Assembly: GCA_015179025.1 (NCBI GenBank)
Contig: WHUX01000009.1
Coordinates: 124,001-188,000, forward strand
DNA: 64,000 nt
Direction of reading: 5' to 3'
Source of the DNA: Terfezia claveryi
Lineage: Eukaryota > Ascomycota > Pezizomycetes > Pezizales > Pezizaceae
In this document: in pieces, positions 1 to 10,654 of the stretch
Layout: the number at the start of each line of letters is the position of its first letter
Numbering within the stretch: position 1 is the first letter of the stretch
Notes under the pieces: generated by a model
The model's input: only the letters and a program-made list of their open reading frames with translations
The model's database searches: none
What the model was told of the DNA's origin: nothing
Position numbers and translations under genes: made by a program

Positions 1-881
1 CCGGTGGACAAGGCCATGGCTGAAGCTTGGTGGGCTAAGTTGCCTGGTGAACAGAAGATTGGGATTGCCGAACTATATATCCTTGAAGTGCACCAACTTC
101 CAGCTGTTTCTATTCACAAGCCGGTTGAAAAATCAGGCCTCAATCCCACTGTCCCAGCCTTTAACATGGGAGCACTCCGCGAGGTCATGCCCAACGTTCC
201 AGCTGTTTCTGCAAAGCAGGGTGAATGGGGCAGCTCATCCTCTGCCGCTAAACAAGATGATTGGAATACTGATTCTTCGACCAAGACGGATGACTGGAAT
301 GTCTCGCCTATACAAGCCAGCTCATCCGTGGCCCCAGTTAGAACCATAGCTTCCCCCGTTGAGGTGACAATGGCTGCCCCAGTTAGGGCCATGGCCGCTC
401 CAATTAAGACCACGGCCGCTCCAGTTAAGGGGAATATCTCGTCCACCACTTCGACCAGGCAGGATGATTGGACTACCACCAGCTCAATGCAGCAAGGCGA
501 CTGGGTTACTCCATCTACCACTTCTCAACCACTTATTTCCATTGATTCAGAGTCCTCTACTACTCAAATCAACGAAACTGTAGTGGAAGCAGATAAGTTA
601 ACCCCCCCGCATAAGTCTGCTTGGATTGGCCTCAAATCCAATGGAGAGGAGCAAGATGAGTTCATCAGAGTAAGTCTTCAGACATTCTCAAGCCTAGGCC
701 TCACCATGTTCATTTACTGACAATTGTCCAGTTTATGACTGCAAACGTCTTCCCCCGTCTCATCCAGTCGATTCCCAAGAAACCAATTCTCGATACAACG
801 TATGTAACCGAGATTCCGGATCCCGCGCCAGCAGATGACTATACATCTATCACTTCCAACAATTTCAGTTATGATTGGTAG
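1..881 (+). CDS. 3' part of an unrecognised protein with repeated acidic-Trp motifs (5' truncated by window edge)
   Basis: The reading frame is open to the left edge, so the true start lies outside the window. Two exons are supported: up to 669, then a GTAAGT donor at 670, an acceptor ending at 731, and 732-881 ending in TAG; phase is kept across the junction. The visible part is about 270 residues, rich in Ser, Thr and Pro. It carries a spaced series of GEW, DDW, DDW, DDW and GDW motifs and ends in YDW. A short Pro/Ala/Thr-rich section (about residues 105-140) repeats APV/API-type units. I recognise no catalytic domain. The regular Trp motifs in disordered sequence look like short binding motifs; this is inference and no partner can be named. 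Confidence 0.75.
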
Positions 882-1506
882 AAGATCGTTTACTAGCTCT
901 ATCCACTAAAATGTTATCTCTTCTTTTTCTCTCTTAAACAGGTTCTTTCGTACTTCCGTTATTCTCTGATTTCTGGGATGAAAATATGAAAAAAATTGTG
1001 TTGCACACTTGGGTATGTGGACGAGATATAAAGCAGGATTGTTGTATTCTCGCGCATCCCAATTTCTTCTATTTCATCCCACTCCATCTTGCTTGCTAAA
1101 ATTCATAACGTTTCTTACCTCTCCGTGCCAAGATCAATACAATGGTACCTCGATAAGAACTTAACGACTGGTACGTCACGACAGCTATTGACCCTTTAAG
1201 CACTGGAGTAAGATTAGCATACTTATACTAGGTATGTAATCAGAGTTTTCAGTTGAAAGCCATTTTGAATGCTGCCGGACTGTGTATCACCACGAATCCT
1301 AGAGCCCTTGGCTCGGTGTTTGGCTCGGTGTTTAGGTTCAGGTGAAAACTACGCGTAAATTGATATTGTGTGGCGAAGTAAAATTCACCATATCCGAGAA
1401 CGTTTCCAGCCAACGTAAAAGAGCAATAAAAGACGAATACTCGAGAGAGCACCTCAGTTGTCAGTTTTGCTCAAAGGGTTGAGTCAACCGCCCCTGCGTT
1501 GTCCTG
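882..1506. other. Intergenic spacer
   Basis: This is the 3' flank of the left-edge gene and the 5' flank of the gene at 1507. I see no supported gene. A short tandem copy of ggctcggtgttt lies near 1310-1332. Confidence 0.6.
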
Positions 1507-4500
1507 ATGCCACTTCCCTCAAAGAGGGGGATCTCCAACAGACCTGGAGCGCAGCAGCAACTTTCGTCGGCTCTCTCATCCACACAAACCCCTACGGCTC
1601 ATCAACAGGAGACTGAGTCTCAGCTATTGAGGGAACAAAAGATACCCAATCCCCTTCCGCCAGTTCCCTTCGGCCGGCAAAACACTCGAACGCCACGCCT
1701 ACCGCTATCACTCCCGGATTATGAGCACGACAACCAGGATGTTGGTATGGGTGACGAGGATATAATTGTTTACGGCTCAGATGAGCAAGCAGAACTGGGT
1801 CACGAAGCTGAGATTGAGAAATTCAGGGATGAGCGGCTAAGGAGGGTCCATACATACGCACAGAGATACTTAGCTGGAGATAGGGTATACATCCATTGCG
1901 CCAGGTTAAAAGGTCCGGTTGTTAATAATCCTTGGAAGAAGAGGAAGGAGCACAATGATCACGAACAGATTCCATTAGGTATGCGGGAATTTAAGAGGAG
2001 ACGGCTAATGGATGAGAAGGAGGATGAAGTGATGGCAACTCCTACGCAGAGTACAAGGACAACAGGGACTGAGACGGTTGAAAATTGTGTCTCTCAGGAG
2101 CCAGGCCCTAGGAGGAAGCGGGCAGCGCCAAAAAAAGTGGTTCATGGGGAAGAGGAGGATGAGGTGGAAGTGGAAGAAGAAGAAGAAGAAGAAGAAGAAG
2201 AAGAAGACTTAGAGGGGGGAGAGCTGGATACCATCTCTGTTCCAACTGGGAAAGAGGAGTTACATACCATCACAGTTGCTTCCATTGGCCGAAGAAAGAG
2301 GAAGTCCACCACTGCAGGAAAATTAAATCCACAGAAAACAACTGGAATGGGCATGTCAAAAACTAAGCCTAAGTCTAGAACCACAACTTCAAGGAATAGT
2401 AGTAAGGCATGCACCACTACAACGACCTCAAAGAAAACAGTTACGACATCGAAAAGGCGGAAAGCTGAAGCACTACAGGAAGAGGCAGTTGAAGAGGCTA
2501 CTGTAACAGTAAAATTTACACGGGGAAGAGGAGAAGGGCGTGGGGGACGAGGAGGACGAGGAGGACGAATATCTACAAAGTCTAAAGCTCCAATTACACA
2601 ACACGCTGATGATAAGGATGAAGGAGGGGTTAGCGGTGCATCCTCAATACGAATGGGTAAGCGAAAGGCTCCAGCTTCGGTAAATAAAGCAAAGTGGGGG
2701 AATCATATTTCACCAACGGTATCTGGGCAAACGACGTTAAAGTCAAAAAAGGCACAGCCGGAAACTATGAATCAATCGACGGAGCCCGCTATGGAGCAGC
2801 CACTGGAAGCCACGGTCGCTGCCACAACAACTAATTTCTGGGAGAAATCTTTTGAAATACCCGCTGTCGACCCTGCCGAACCCCTAGCCAATTCTCCCGT
2901 TGAACCAATTACCCCTGTTGCAAATCTCTCTCTGGAGGAACCCACGCCGCCCTCAATCTTCTATGGGCCTAGCAGCACTTCTAAAAACGGCGTTACCGGC
3001 AGCGCAAAGTTGGCCAATAGGTTCATCGCAGTCAAACGGGGGACATCCAACCCTGTGGCTAAGCAGACAAATTCTCAAGCTCGGACCATACCAGTCGCTA
3101 GGACCAAATCCAAGAGGGCCGGTTCTGCGTCAGCTGTAGCGGTAAAGAAGACAGGCAAGAAGACAGCAGATGGAGCTGCAGCTGTTGACGCTCCCAACGC
3201 AAAGAGGAAACAGAAAGTCACTGTAGCTCTTGCTGAGGAGGAAGGAAATTCGAGTGAACGTCAGGAAGGAGGGGATAACGACCTAGGCGAGTGGGTACCT
3301 ACGTCAAGCGACTTTAAATATATAAAGGGCAATGGAATGAAGTCAGCTGTTGTGGATACAAATGACGATTTGCTGATTGATGGTAGGAAGGCTGGTAAGA
3401 AGGAGGAGATTATAAATAAAGGGAAGAGCTGGGCAATGGAGGTCACTGCGACGCAGCAACCAAAGCGCAAGAAACCTAGGGTTATCGATTTTTCGGCGTT
3501 GAGTCCTTTTGGTGGTGGCCAGGTAGTCACTAAGGGTGGGAGAGCTTACTCAAGCCAGAGAGGTGACCTGGGCGATGAAGGGAAAGGTGCAGCTGAGCCT
3601 AGGGCGGATAGGAAGAATGCCGTTGGGCTTTTGCAGACTGGAAAGAATGTATCTGTGGCACCGATAGCACCTTCGTTGAACACGTCATCTGGGAAGCCTA
3701 CGTCTAGCGAAAAGGGCTATAGCTTCTTACGAGAAGTACCTGATAATACCAACAGCCAGGGTAATATAAATGAATCACTAGTGGCTGTAAATGAGAAGGC
3801 AGCTTTTGTGAAGGAATCAACGCGGGTGGCACCAACTGTCGGTCAACCCTCCGGGATTCGATGGTCGATTACTCTCAGTAAGGAGGTGGATCAGGCTGCT
3901 CAGGCAGCCGGGTGCACCACATGCACAGCTATACATGGTGAAGTTCTACCAGTGCCTGCACTGGGTACTCTTGGAGAAGAACCACAGCCAACAGAGCCTT
4001 TCGAACAGGTCGAAGAGCTTGTCTTCGCTGTACCACCACCGCCCACTGCTGGATTAGAACTCCAAAGTCCATGGATGAACACCCAGCGTCAGCTTTCTGC
4101 GGCCAGGAAGGGATTTATGTCACTCCTGGATACACCCACCGTAGAAGAGACAATACCGGCTAAGATGCAATCAACAGCCCTGTCACGATTGCGGAGGGGA
4201 CCTGACTTTGGTCTGGAAAGGAGTGCTGGAGCGATGGAGACCCCCTCCGGGAACCCTCTATCCACAACGCTTCCAGGGTCGATCGTGCTGATGCCGGAGA
4301 CCCCAGGCCCTATATTGGCGGGATTGAGTCCTGACCCTGCAGTGGAAGATGATGCCTCCTCTGGTGCTGGTGTGGTTCCTGATACTAGCCCCTCTGGACC
4401 AACCACCAGTCGTCATCGTGGGGAATCCACGACTACACCTGCAACTTTATCAGCATTTAGGACCAGGAATGGGGCGGATGTAACATTTTCTTCGCCCATG

Positions 4501-5313
4501 GCTGTGAGAGGTGATATTATAGGAGACAGTCATAGTGAGGGAGCAACCCAACGCGACAGCATACCCCCACTGGAATTCTCGCCTTTCAAGACCTTCGATA
4601 CTCCTACAAAGTCGCAATTTGGGAACTTCATACCAGGATTTAGTCCGTTAAGGTACTCTCCAGATGGGGCACTGGGAATGGTTGAGGGGCCACAATTACA
4701 GTCGACATCTGAGCATAGATCACAATCTCAATCCAGCATGGTCCCTATCAGGCTGTTTGGCGGAGACAAACCTAAGGACCCCAGAGCCCCAGAATATAAG
4801 CCAAGGAACCAGCAACGAGTTAACCCCTCTACTTGGTTAGGACTCTCTCAATCCAGGACGTCCAACATATCCCTTTTTGACTCCTCGGCTGGCACTCCAG
4901 CCCAACAATCTGCTCCCCCATCTTCACCAGCCTTACCGTCCTCTCCCCCACCGCGCTCCCTCCAAGCCCACACTCCACCTCCCATTCTTCCACTCCCTCC
5001 ATTCTCACCAAGTCAAGAAAAAGTCCCAGGTACCCCCCACTTCCGCAGGGCCAGTTCCACCCAATTTACGCAGAATGGGCAGCAAAGTCCGGGAACGAAG
5101 TTAGCAGGCGATATGTTGGAGATGATGGGTGGAGGGGTATGGGATATCGATACGGAGTTGAATAAAATGAGGAGTGAGGATACCCAGGCGGAGGCAGAGG
5201 GGCCGAGTAAAAAGAATGCTTTGGCGACACCAACTACTGGAAGGGGCAAGTTGAGCAAGGGGTTGTTTAATAGTGGGACGAGGAGGGTTGGGAGTGGGAA
5301 GAGGAGGTTGTGA
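1507..5313 (+). CDS. Large disordered basic protein, probably nuclear, function unknown
   Basis: A single uninterrupted 1268-residue frame starts at an ATG and ends in TGA. The only folded-looking segment is near residues 100-145, where a charged helix-like stretch leads to a short IHCARLKGP...NPWKK motif; I think this occurs in uncharacterised ascomycete proteins, but that is memory and unchecked. The rest is low complexity: a run of about 15 Glu (near residue 225), an RGG-like Gly/Arg stretch (near 340), many Lys/Arg clusters resembling nuclear localisation signals, and a Pro-rich C-terminal third with SP and TP sites. These features suggest a chromatin- or nucleic-acid-associated protein; that is inference. 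No intron is needed. Confidence 0.75.
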   Translation: MPLPSKRGISNRPGAQQQLSSALSSTQTPTAHQQETESQLLREQKIPNPLPPVPFGRQNTRTPRLPLSLPDYEHDNQDVGMGDEDIIVYGSDEQAELGHEAEIEKFRDERLRRVHTYAQRYLAGDRVYIHCARLKGPVVNNPWKKRKEHNDHEQIPLGMREFKRRRLMDEKEDEVMATPTQSTRTTGTETVENCVSQEPGPRRKRAAPKKVVHGEEEDEVEVEEEEEEEEEEEDLEGGELDTISVPTGKEELHTITVASIGRRKRKSTTAGKLNPQKTTGMGMSKTKPKSRTTTSRNSSKACTTTTTSKKTVTTSKRRKAEALQEEAVEEATVTVKFTRGRGEGRGGRGGRGGRISTKSKAPITQHADDKDEGGVSGASSIRMGKRKAPASVNKAKWGNHISPTVSGQTTLKSKKAQPETMNQSTEPAMEQPLEATVAATTTNFWEKSFEIPAVDPAEPLANSPVEPITPVANLSLEEPTPPSIFYGPSSTSKNGVTGSAKLANRFIAVKRGTSNPVAKQTNSQARTIPVARTKSKRAGSASAVAVKKTGKKTADGAAAVDAPNAKRKQKVTVALAEEEGNSSERQEGGDNDLGEWVPTSSDFKYIKGNGMKSAVVDTNDDLLIDGRKAGKKEEIINKGKSWAMEVTATQQPKRKKPRVIDFSALSPFGGGQVVTKGGRAYSSQRGDLGDEGKGAAEPRADRKNAVGLLQTGKNVSVAPIAPSLNTSSGKPTSSEKGYSFLREVPDNTNSQGNINESLVAVNEKAAFVKESTRVAPTVGQPSGIRWSITLSKEVDQAAQAAGCTTCTAIHGEVLPVPALGTLGEEPQPTEPFEQVEELVFAVPPPPTAGLELQSPWMNTQRQLSAARKGFMSLLDTPTVEETIPAKMQSTALSRLRRGPDFGLERSAGAMETPSGNPLSTTLPGSIVLMPETPGPILAGLSPDPAVEDDASSGAGVVPDTSPSGPTTSRHRGESTTTPATLSAFRTRNGADVTFSSPMAVRGDIIGDSHSEGATQRDSIPPLEFSPFKTFDTPTKSQFGNFIPGFSPLRYSPDGALGMVEGPQLQSTSEHRSQSQSSMVPIRLFGGDKPKDPRAPEYKPRNQQRVNPSTWLGLSQSRTSNISLFDSSAGTPAQQSAPPSSPALPSSPPPRSLQAHTPPPILPLPPFSPSQEKVPGTPHFRRASSTQFTQNGQQSPGTKLAGDMLEMMGGGVWDIDTELNKMRSEDTQAEAEGPSKKNALATPTTGRGKLSKGLFNSGTRRVGSGKRRL
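2173..2207 (+). repeat. Coding GAA microsatellite
   Basis: An uninterrupted GAA trinucleotide tract encodes the poly-Glu run of the 1507-5313 protein. Such tracts vary in length between strains. Confidence 0.9.
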
Positions 5314-7770
5314 TAGGGTTGGTGGCGGGATTTCTGCGTTATAGATTGTTGAAGGTATCTGAGATGGTGCTTTTGGACGGTGTGAACACCTTTTTGTGTC
5401 GATGATGGTTTTGGGAGTATTTGCTTTTATTATGTTATGCCTTTTGTGCGGGCCATTTTTTTTTTTTGCTCTTTTTGTCTATTGATTGGTTGTATACCGC
5501 TTTCTTTTGTTGTTCATACTGGGCTGTTATATCTGTGTCGTTTCTTGCTTGTCCATTTCATTGTCCTTGAGGAGTTCAATTGGGTTTGATAGAGGATTCA
5601 AACAATCATGTACATTATATATAGGGTATAGTTGAGCGTTTGCGTTTGCGTTTGCGTTACTATATTCCATATTTGATTTATTCATCCATCCTCTATCCTC
5701 TATCCCCACCCCATGTTCAGGAGGTAATTATACGCAAGCCAAGATCTCCTGAACCTAACACTGACAGATGCCTATTTCCTACGAGCTTCATATTATACAT
5801 CATCATGGTTTAGTATCGAAGGTATATGTGGGATGTTTTGTAATGGGGAGGAGTTCGAGCCTAACATTCGGACGAACTTTGGTTTAGAGTGTGATACATA
5901 TAGAGTTTACGGTGATTTGTCATACGGGGAATATCGGTTGTTAGAAAAAGGAATATTATACCTAAGTATGCTAAGTATCACTCGCAAATCAATACATATA
6001 TATAGAGGTACCGTACATGTAGGTAAAAGAACAGAAGTGTAATTCCGGTATTGGCTTCGTGCCGCACTTTTGTGATAATTTCAGATTACTGTACTTGCTC
6101 CTGGCCAACTTACATAGCAAGCTTGTTGTATGTACAGTATGTAACGGAACATGTCTCGATTGGTTTGAAGGCAAGGTAAATTATTATATACTGTATGTAT
6201 CGTAGGTTAATATTTTTGAAGTAATGTTTACGTGTAAGATATTTCTTTCTTTCTTTTTTTCTTTTTTTTTTCTTTTTTCTTTTCTTTCTTTTCTTTCTTT
6301 TCTTTTCTTCCTTTTCTTGCTTTTCTTTCTTTTCTTTCTTTTCTTTTTTTCTCTTTTTTTCCCCCGTCTTCCGTTATATTCAAGATCAACACTTCCACAT
6401 CTGACTATTATATGAAGCCTGCAACAATGCTGATTCATCACCTCCTACTTTCTAGATCAAAGGCTATGCATGCATCGTTGATTATTATGACAATCGCCAA
6501 ATCCTCGACCCTAAAAAATCCTTAATTGTGAACACAAAACATAAAGTAGTAACTAAATGCCACTAACCTCAGTTTGTTACATTTTCCAAATTTCAAATAT
6601 CTAGAAACCTTACTAACACACAGCATAGCATAGGTAACCTTACCTTTTCCTCTACCATAAAATTCGAACCTTTGATCCCAGGGATTTCTTTCTAAGCATT
6701 CTCCACTCATAACATTCTCCACTCATAAATATATGTTTCTTGTGTCAGTTTACAGTACAGTGATCACGTTTTGTCCTAGTGGTTATACCTGTACCTCGGC
6801 CGTACAAACTCTAAGTAAAAACCTCAAACCCATGCATGAACCCGATTATCATTAGAACTATTCCTCAAACATCCTAGACAAAATTAAATACCACTGGAGT
6901 TCGTAATCACTCTGTAAGCACTCGATTTAGGTTTACAGCTGTGGGATACGCTAAAATTATATAACAAATTGTAACTCTATTTTGGTTGACCACACTTCGC
7001 TGTACCTACCTAGTCTCATGCCAAGACCCGCGCTGGCTGTACCTCAGATGTATCTTATCCCGTCGCGCACCTGCAACAGTAATATAGAAGGAAAATTCCC
7101 CCACTCTCGACGGGAGGAAAAAAAAAAAAAAAAAGGTAGTTAGATGGAAGAAGAAAATCCTTCACAAACATATACCAAGGCGTTGCCTTCGGGTCTGGTT
7201 CCCACACTGCGGATTTGCGGGGGAATGACAGTAGCGGAAGAGGTTCGGGAGGCGCGGAGATGAGAATGGCCGAGGTTTAAGGGTGTAGGGGAGGGGGTCT
7301 GGATATCCTAACTGGATTGGTATGAGCCCTTACTGAGCCCACAAACTCCCACTGAAACTAAGTCTCTGATTCCCCCTAGAAGCGGATGTCCAAAAGACCC
7401 TGAGTTAGATATATATATTTTTAACACACCTACAGATATACTCAGCATTATATTTTCTTGACACCTCTCCAAAATGACGACGGTATCGCACTGGACTAGA
7501 ACAATTGCTAAGCTTAAACCCCATAGTCAACTCCTTTACAAATATGTCCCAGAATATGCCTATTTCGACACCGGGGGTAGTGAGTGGGAGGCTGTCCTAT
7601 ATGATATAGTCAGGTTGGCAGAAACCCTCCTTTGAACTGATATTTATCTGGACATTTGTGGTCAGGTAAGCATTTTAACTTAGCAACCTGCGGCCGTTGT
7701 GATATAAGGGCCTCTTCATATTGGGAGGGCCGATATCATTGTAGTCGGTTCCGGGTATTGAGGGGAGTGT
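5314..7770. other. Gene-poor intergenic region
   Basis: The 3' flank of the large gene has T-rich runs (5458-5468) and a GTTTGC hexamer array at 5636-5658. Further on are a long pyrimidine tract (6240-6365), a 16-base direct repeat (cattctccactcataa, twice within 6697-6730) and an A-run (7120-7135). No gene is supported. Confidence 0.6.
6240..6365 (+). repeat. Polypyrimidine tract rich in CTTT/TTTTC
   Basis: About 125 bases are almost entirely C and T on the plus strand, built from irregular CTTT and TTTTC units. Translations of it are low-complexity artefacts, so it is not coding. Tracts like this can form triplex DNA in vitro. Confidence 0.9.
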
Positions 7771-8026
7771 TATGACAAGCCGTGCATGACGGCTCTATTC
7801 CAGTATATGCGCCGCTGACAATTCATCAGTAGTACTCCAGGCAGCCGGTGTCAATCAACGTATATTTTATACAGAATTTATTTAATGCTTTATAAGTTGC
7901 TAGGGTTGCATAAAAATGTAAAGTGATGCGATCTGACTCCTCCATGGTCGTGAGGCCAAAAGGTAATGAACCTTGTAGCGATCGTTTTATCATACACCGT
8001 AGCAATGGTTGGCCGAGACATGGCAT
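7771..8026 (-). mobile_element. Eroded Ty3/gypsy-like aspartic protease fragment
   Basis: On the minus strand a short frame (8026 to 7826) has hydrophobic strands followed by TLIDTGC, the D-T-G active-site signature of retroelement aspartic proteases, in a FYATL...LIDTGC arrangement reminiscent of fungal Ty3/gypsy Pol. Two stops follow directly. A neighbouring frame then reads DELSAAHIL, resembling the DE-F-A--H-L that often follows in such proteases, which implies a frameshift. No reverse transcriptase, integrase or LTR is recognisable nearby. I treat it as a decayed fragment. Confidence 0.45.
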
Positions 8027-8472
8027 GCTTAAGTCTTCGTCTAGGAAAGTTCCTGGTGCTCACCCCTAGAAAATATGAACCCTAGCAGTTGAGCTGGCAA
8101 GCACGTCATCGAGGTCATACCCTGGGCATCACTTCCTGTCAACATGTTCCTGTTGATGTGTATGCAAGGGCCTCGGTGTCAGTCAGCCAGGCCGCAAGAT
8201 GGCCTGTGGTAACACAACCAAGAACCTGGCGCGGAGATGGCGTCCATTGCCACCAACGATCTCGGAGTTCAACTGACCTCTAGAAATTTTCCCATGCTGT
8301 CGATAAGACGCTGGCTGTGACATTGCAATCACCGGCAGGGACGAGATCAGTGCTGCAAAGTGGCGGTGGCATGAGGTGTTCCATAGCAAAAGAAGCAACA
8401 GTAGGCACGCGGTATGAAATAATTCCAACGAACGGCACATGACTCCCAGAAATTTTCCCGGAGACAAACATA

Positions 8473-9096
8473 CCGGGAAAACTGGTGAATAAGACACCTT
8501 GTCGGTTTTTGAGACATTTCTAATTACAAAGCGCACTAATACTAATTCTACCTGAATCTGTTGCTTGGACAGGGGGCTCGGCATGACACATTCTATGCCG
8601 TCTGTAGCCTCTACTATATTCTCAACCTCTTCCATCTATCTGCCATGCCCTACCGTAATATCTGGTAGGCCACGCACATAAAGCTTTGTATTTTCAGTCC
8701 CATTAGCAGATATAGAAATACCTGCCTGTTTAAGAGACTTAATAATACTCTCCTTTTTCTCTGTATGTAACCAAAGCCATGCTTGTCCAACTGCTTCAGT
8801 TATGAGAATACCTCCGGTTCAGAGAATTGACACTCCTGGGTTGTAGAGCAGTAGATTTGCCCTTAGGCCCTGGTCAGGTGGACTTAGTAGCTGAGCCTAG
8901 AATTGTTGACATTATTAGGTATTGGAATATTGAACTTTAATCCGATAATCTCGATAATCCATACCTACATTTTTCCTTTTCCTCCTACTATGTTGACCGT
9001 GTTGCCAACTTTTCATGTTGAGATCTTGCCCGGTTGCATGGTGGCTTGCAGATGTCTCAAAAACCGACAAGGTGTCTTATTCACCAGTTTTCCCGG
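8473..9096. mobile_element. 624-bp TIR element with perfect 45-bp terminal inverted repeats and TA target duplication
   Basis: Bases 8473-8517 and 9052-9096 are exact reverse complements over 45 bp, beginning ccgggaaaactgg at each outer end. Both ends are flanked by TA (8471-8472 and 9097-9098), the target duplication of Tc1/mariner-type DNA transposons. The interior (about 530 bp) has no recognisable transposase, so it is a non-autonomous, MITE-like element. The identical TIRs suggest a fairly recent insertion. The nine bases at the left outer end are mirrored in the flank: ttttcccgg at 8453-8461 faces ccgggaaaa at 8473-8481 across 11 bases. Confidence 0.75.
8638..8832 (-). other. Short coding-like frame inside the TIR element
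   Basis: On the minus strand a stop-free run of about 60 codons contains a helix-like charged segment and then KLYVRGLPDITV, followed by one in-frame stop and further open frame beginning at 8635. It looks like a remnant of a real protein rather than random sequence, but I cannot name a family. It could be captured host or retroelement sequence. Confidence 0.25.
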
Positions 9097-10654
9097 TACA
9101 TATTGCTCATCATAAACGTAATTTGCATTACTGGGTAAGCAGACCCGAGAAGCATGAAGCACATGCTCCTGGCTGGTGGTCCCTATGCTATTATTGGTGT
9201 AAGCAATTCTGTAGCAATCTCCGTTGCAAGCGTGCTGCCTTCATAAACAAGGTCGACTACTACTTGTCCTTGGGGCAGGTCTAGGTCCACCCGGAGCAGG
9301 AACTGATATCCTCCTACTTATCATTGACTGAGGATTCCGCTGCGCCGTCTAGGTTCTTAGAAGCTGAGTTAGAGATTCTCGAGGCATAATAAGGGAGGAA
9401 TTCTCATTGCAATTTGAATGTAATTCAGAGTCCTTCTGGGGTTGGAAACCACGTCCGTTCTGTTATTTTTACTTCCCAGACCCTTTCCAAGCTGGTCAAA
9501 GATTCAGGAGCAATTCGGGGGCCACCGCCACGCCATGACCAGTGCTATCGAACCTTTGTCCACAACGTGTCGCCGTCCATGCAAAAGAAGGTTCTTCAAA
9601 CATTCGATCCCGCATTGTGGTGCAGGATCATGCGATATTCCAGGAATATTTTCCTGTAAACGCTCGATATGCAAGCGGGCTCGAGCGCCAAGATGAAGTC
9701 AAATTGGACGTCGCAGAGGTCATAATTGGATGAGAACAGGCGACTGTCAGCGACTGTTTCTACCGGTAAGGGATATTGGCACACCAGGTTCAGAACGGCT
9801 AGGAATCTTCTGTACGCCTGGTACCTAGTCGAGAGGCCTGACATAGGTATATTGTAAAAGTAATGACCGTGTTAAGAGGAAAAGTATATTGTATGTGCTG
9901 TTAAGCGTCCAGACGGCGCATCGTGAGTATAGAATGTCAGCCTGGTTGGCCACATATGTGAATGACCTACCATTGAGGCAGTCAAGATGGAAACTTCAGC
10001 TCCGAGATCGAAGTATATGAAAATGATGTAGTTGGAATTTGTCCTACACGTGCAGCTGTCTTAGACAATCTGACACCGGAGATTGACGATGGCCAGACGT
10101 CAACTAGTGACCAGTTAGTCGTATTCCGTTTGGAATAAGTTGCTACGAACTAATTGTTATTGGCTGTATACTACCTATCTGGTCTCCGGGCGCTAGCCTC
10201 GGTAGCGTGTACACCAAGTTCCTATTTGCATACCAGTAGTAACCTCTAAGCAGAAGCGAGAGTAGCCCAGAAGCAACAGCAGCTATTCAACAAAGGAAAC
10301 AGGGACGCAAGATGAAACCCCATGCACCGTGATATCGTACACGCCAAACAAAACAAGACAATTAACTCCATTATGAGACCAAAAGTAAACTTTCTCGTTG
10401 CTACTTTTTTATTATCTATCCACAGACCAGAGACCCCTTCTTTTGATACTGAAACAAAAGAAAAAAAAAAGTGTCCAACGAAATTGTTCTGTTTTTTGTC
10501 ATTATATCATGAGGTACTCTCCATCCTCTTGCTGTGTGGCCCTTCTCCATTTCAGGCCTGGCCTCCAATTGTCTCACAACCGGGTATAGCATATCCCGAC
10601 GGTCCATGAAGGCTAACTTCATCGAGTTCTGATCCCATATTATCTCTAGGATAT
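9097..10654. other. Gene-poor region with no supported gene
   Basis: Several short overlapping frames on both strands (9414-9844) are not convincing. Part of the region is probably old transposon sequence continuing from the left. The end lies downstream of the frameshifted regulator and may contain more of its decayed 3' end. Confidence 0.5.

Larger units (their letters stand above)
8183..9245 (-). pseudogene. Degraded coding-like stretch split by the 8473-9096 element
   Basis: Minus-strand frames on the two sides of the TIR element join in phase without a stop if the element and one TA copy are removed. Together they form an open frame of about 145 codons, from a stop near 9245 to the stop at 8183. 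The product is not recognisable. Its position upstream (minus strand) of the protease-like fragment would suit a gag-like region, but no zinc knuckle is clear; only a weak C-V-T-T-G-H-L-A remnant appears near 8210-8240 in another frame. Confidence 0.35.

Noticed and set aside
5636..5658. TTTGCG hexamer array considered as telomere-like sequence
   Set aside because: Filamentous ascomycete telomeres are typically TTAGGG; this is a short local microsatellite.
6184..6441. Lys/Arg/Glu- or Phe/Leu-rich frames across the pyrimidine tract
   Set aside because: They are translations of a simple sequence tract and not genes.
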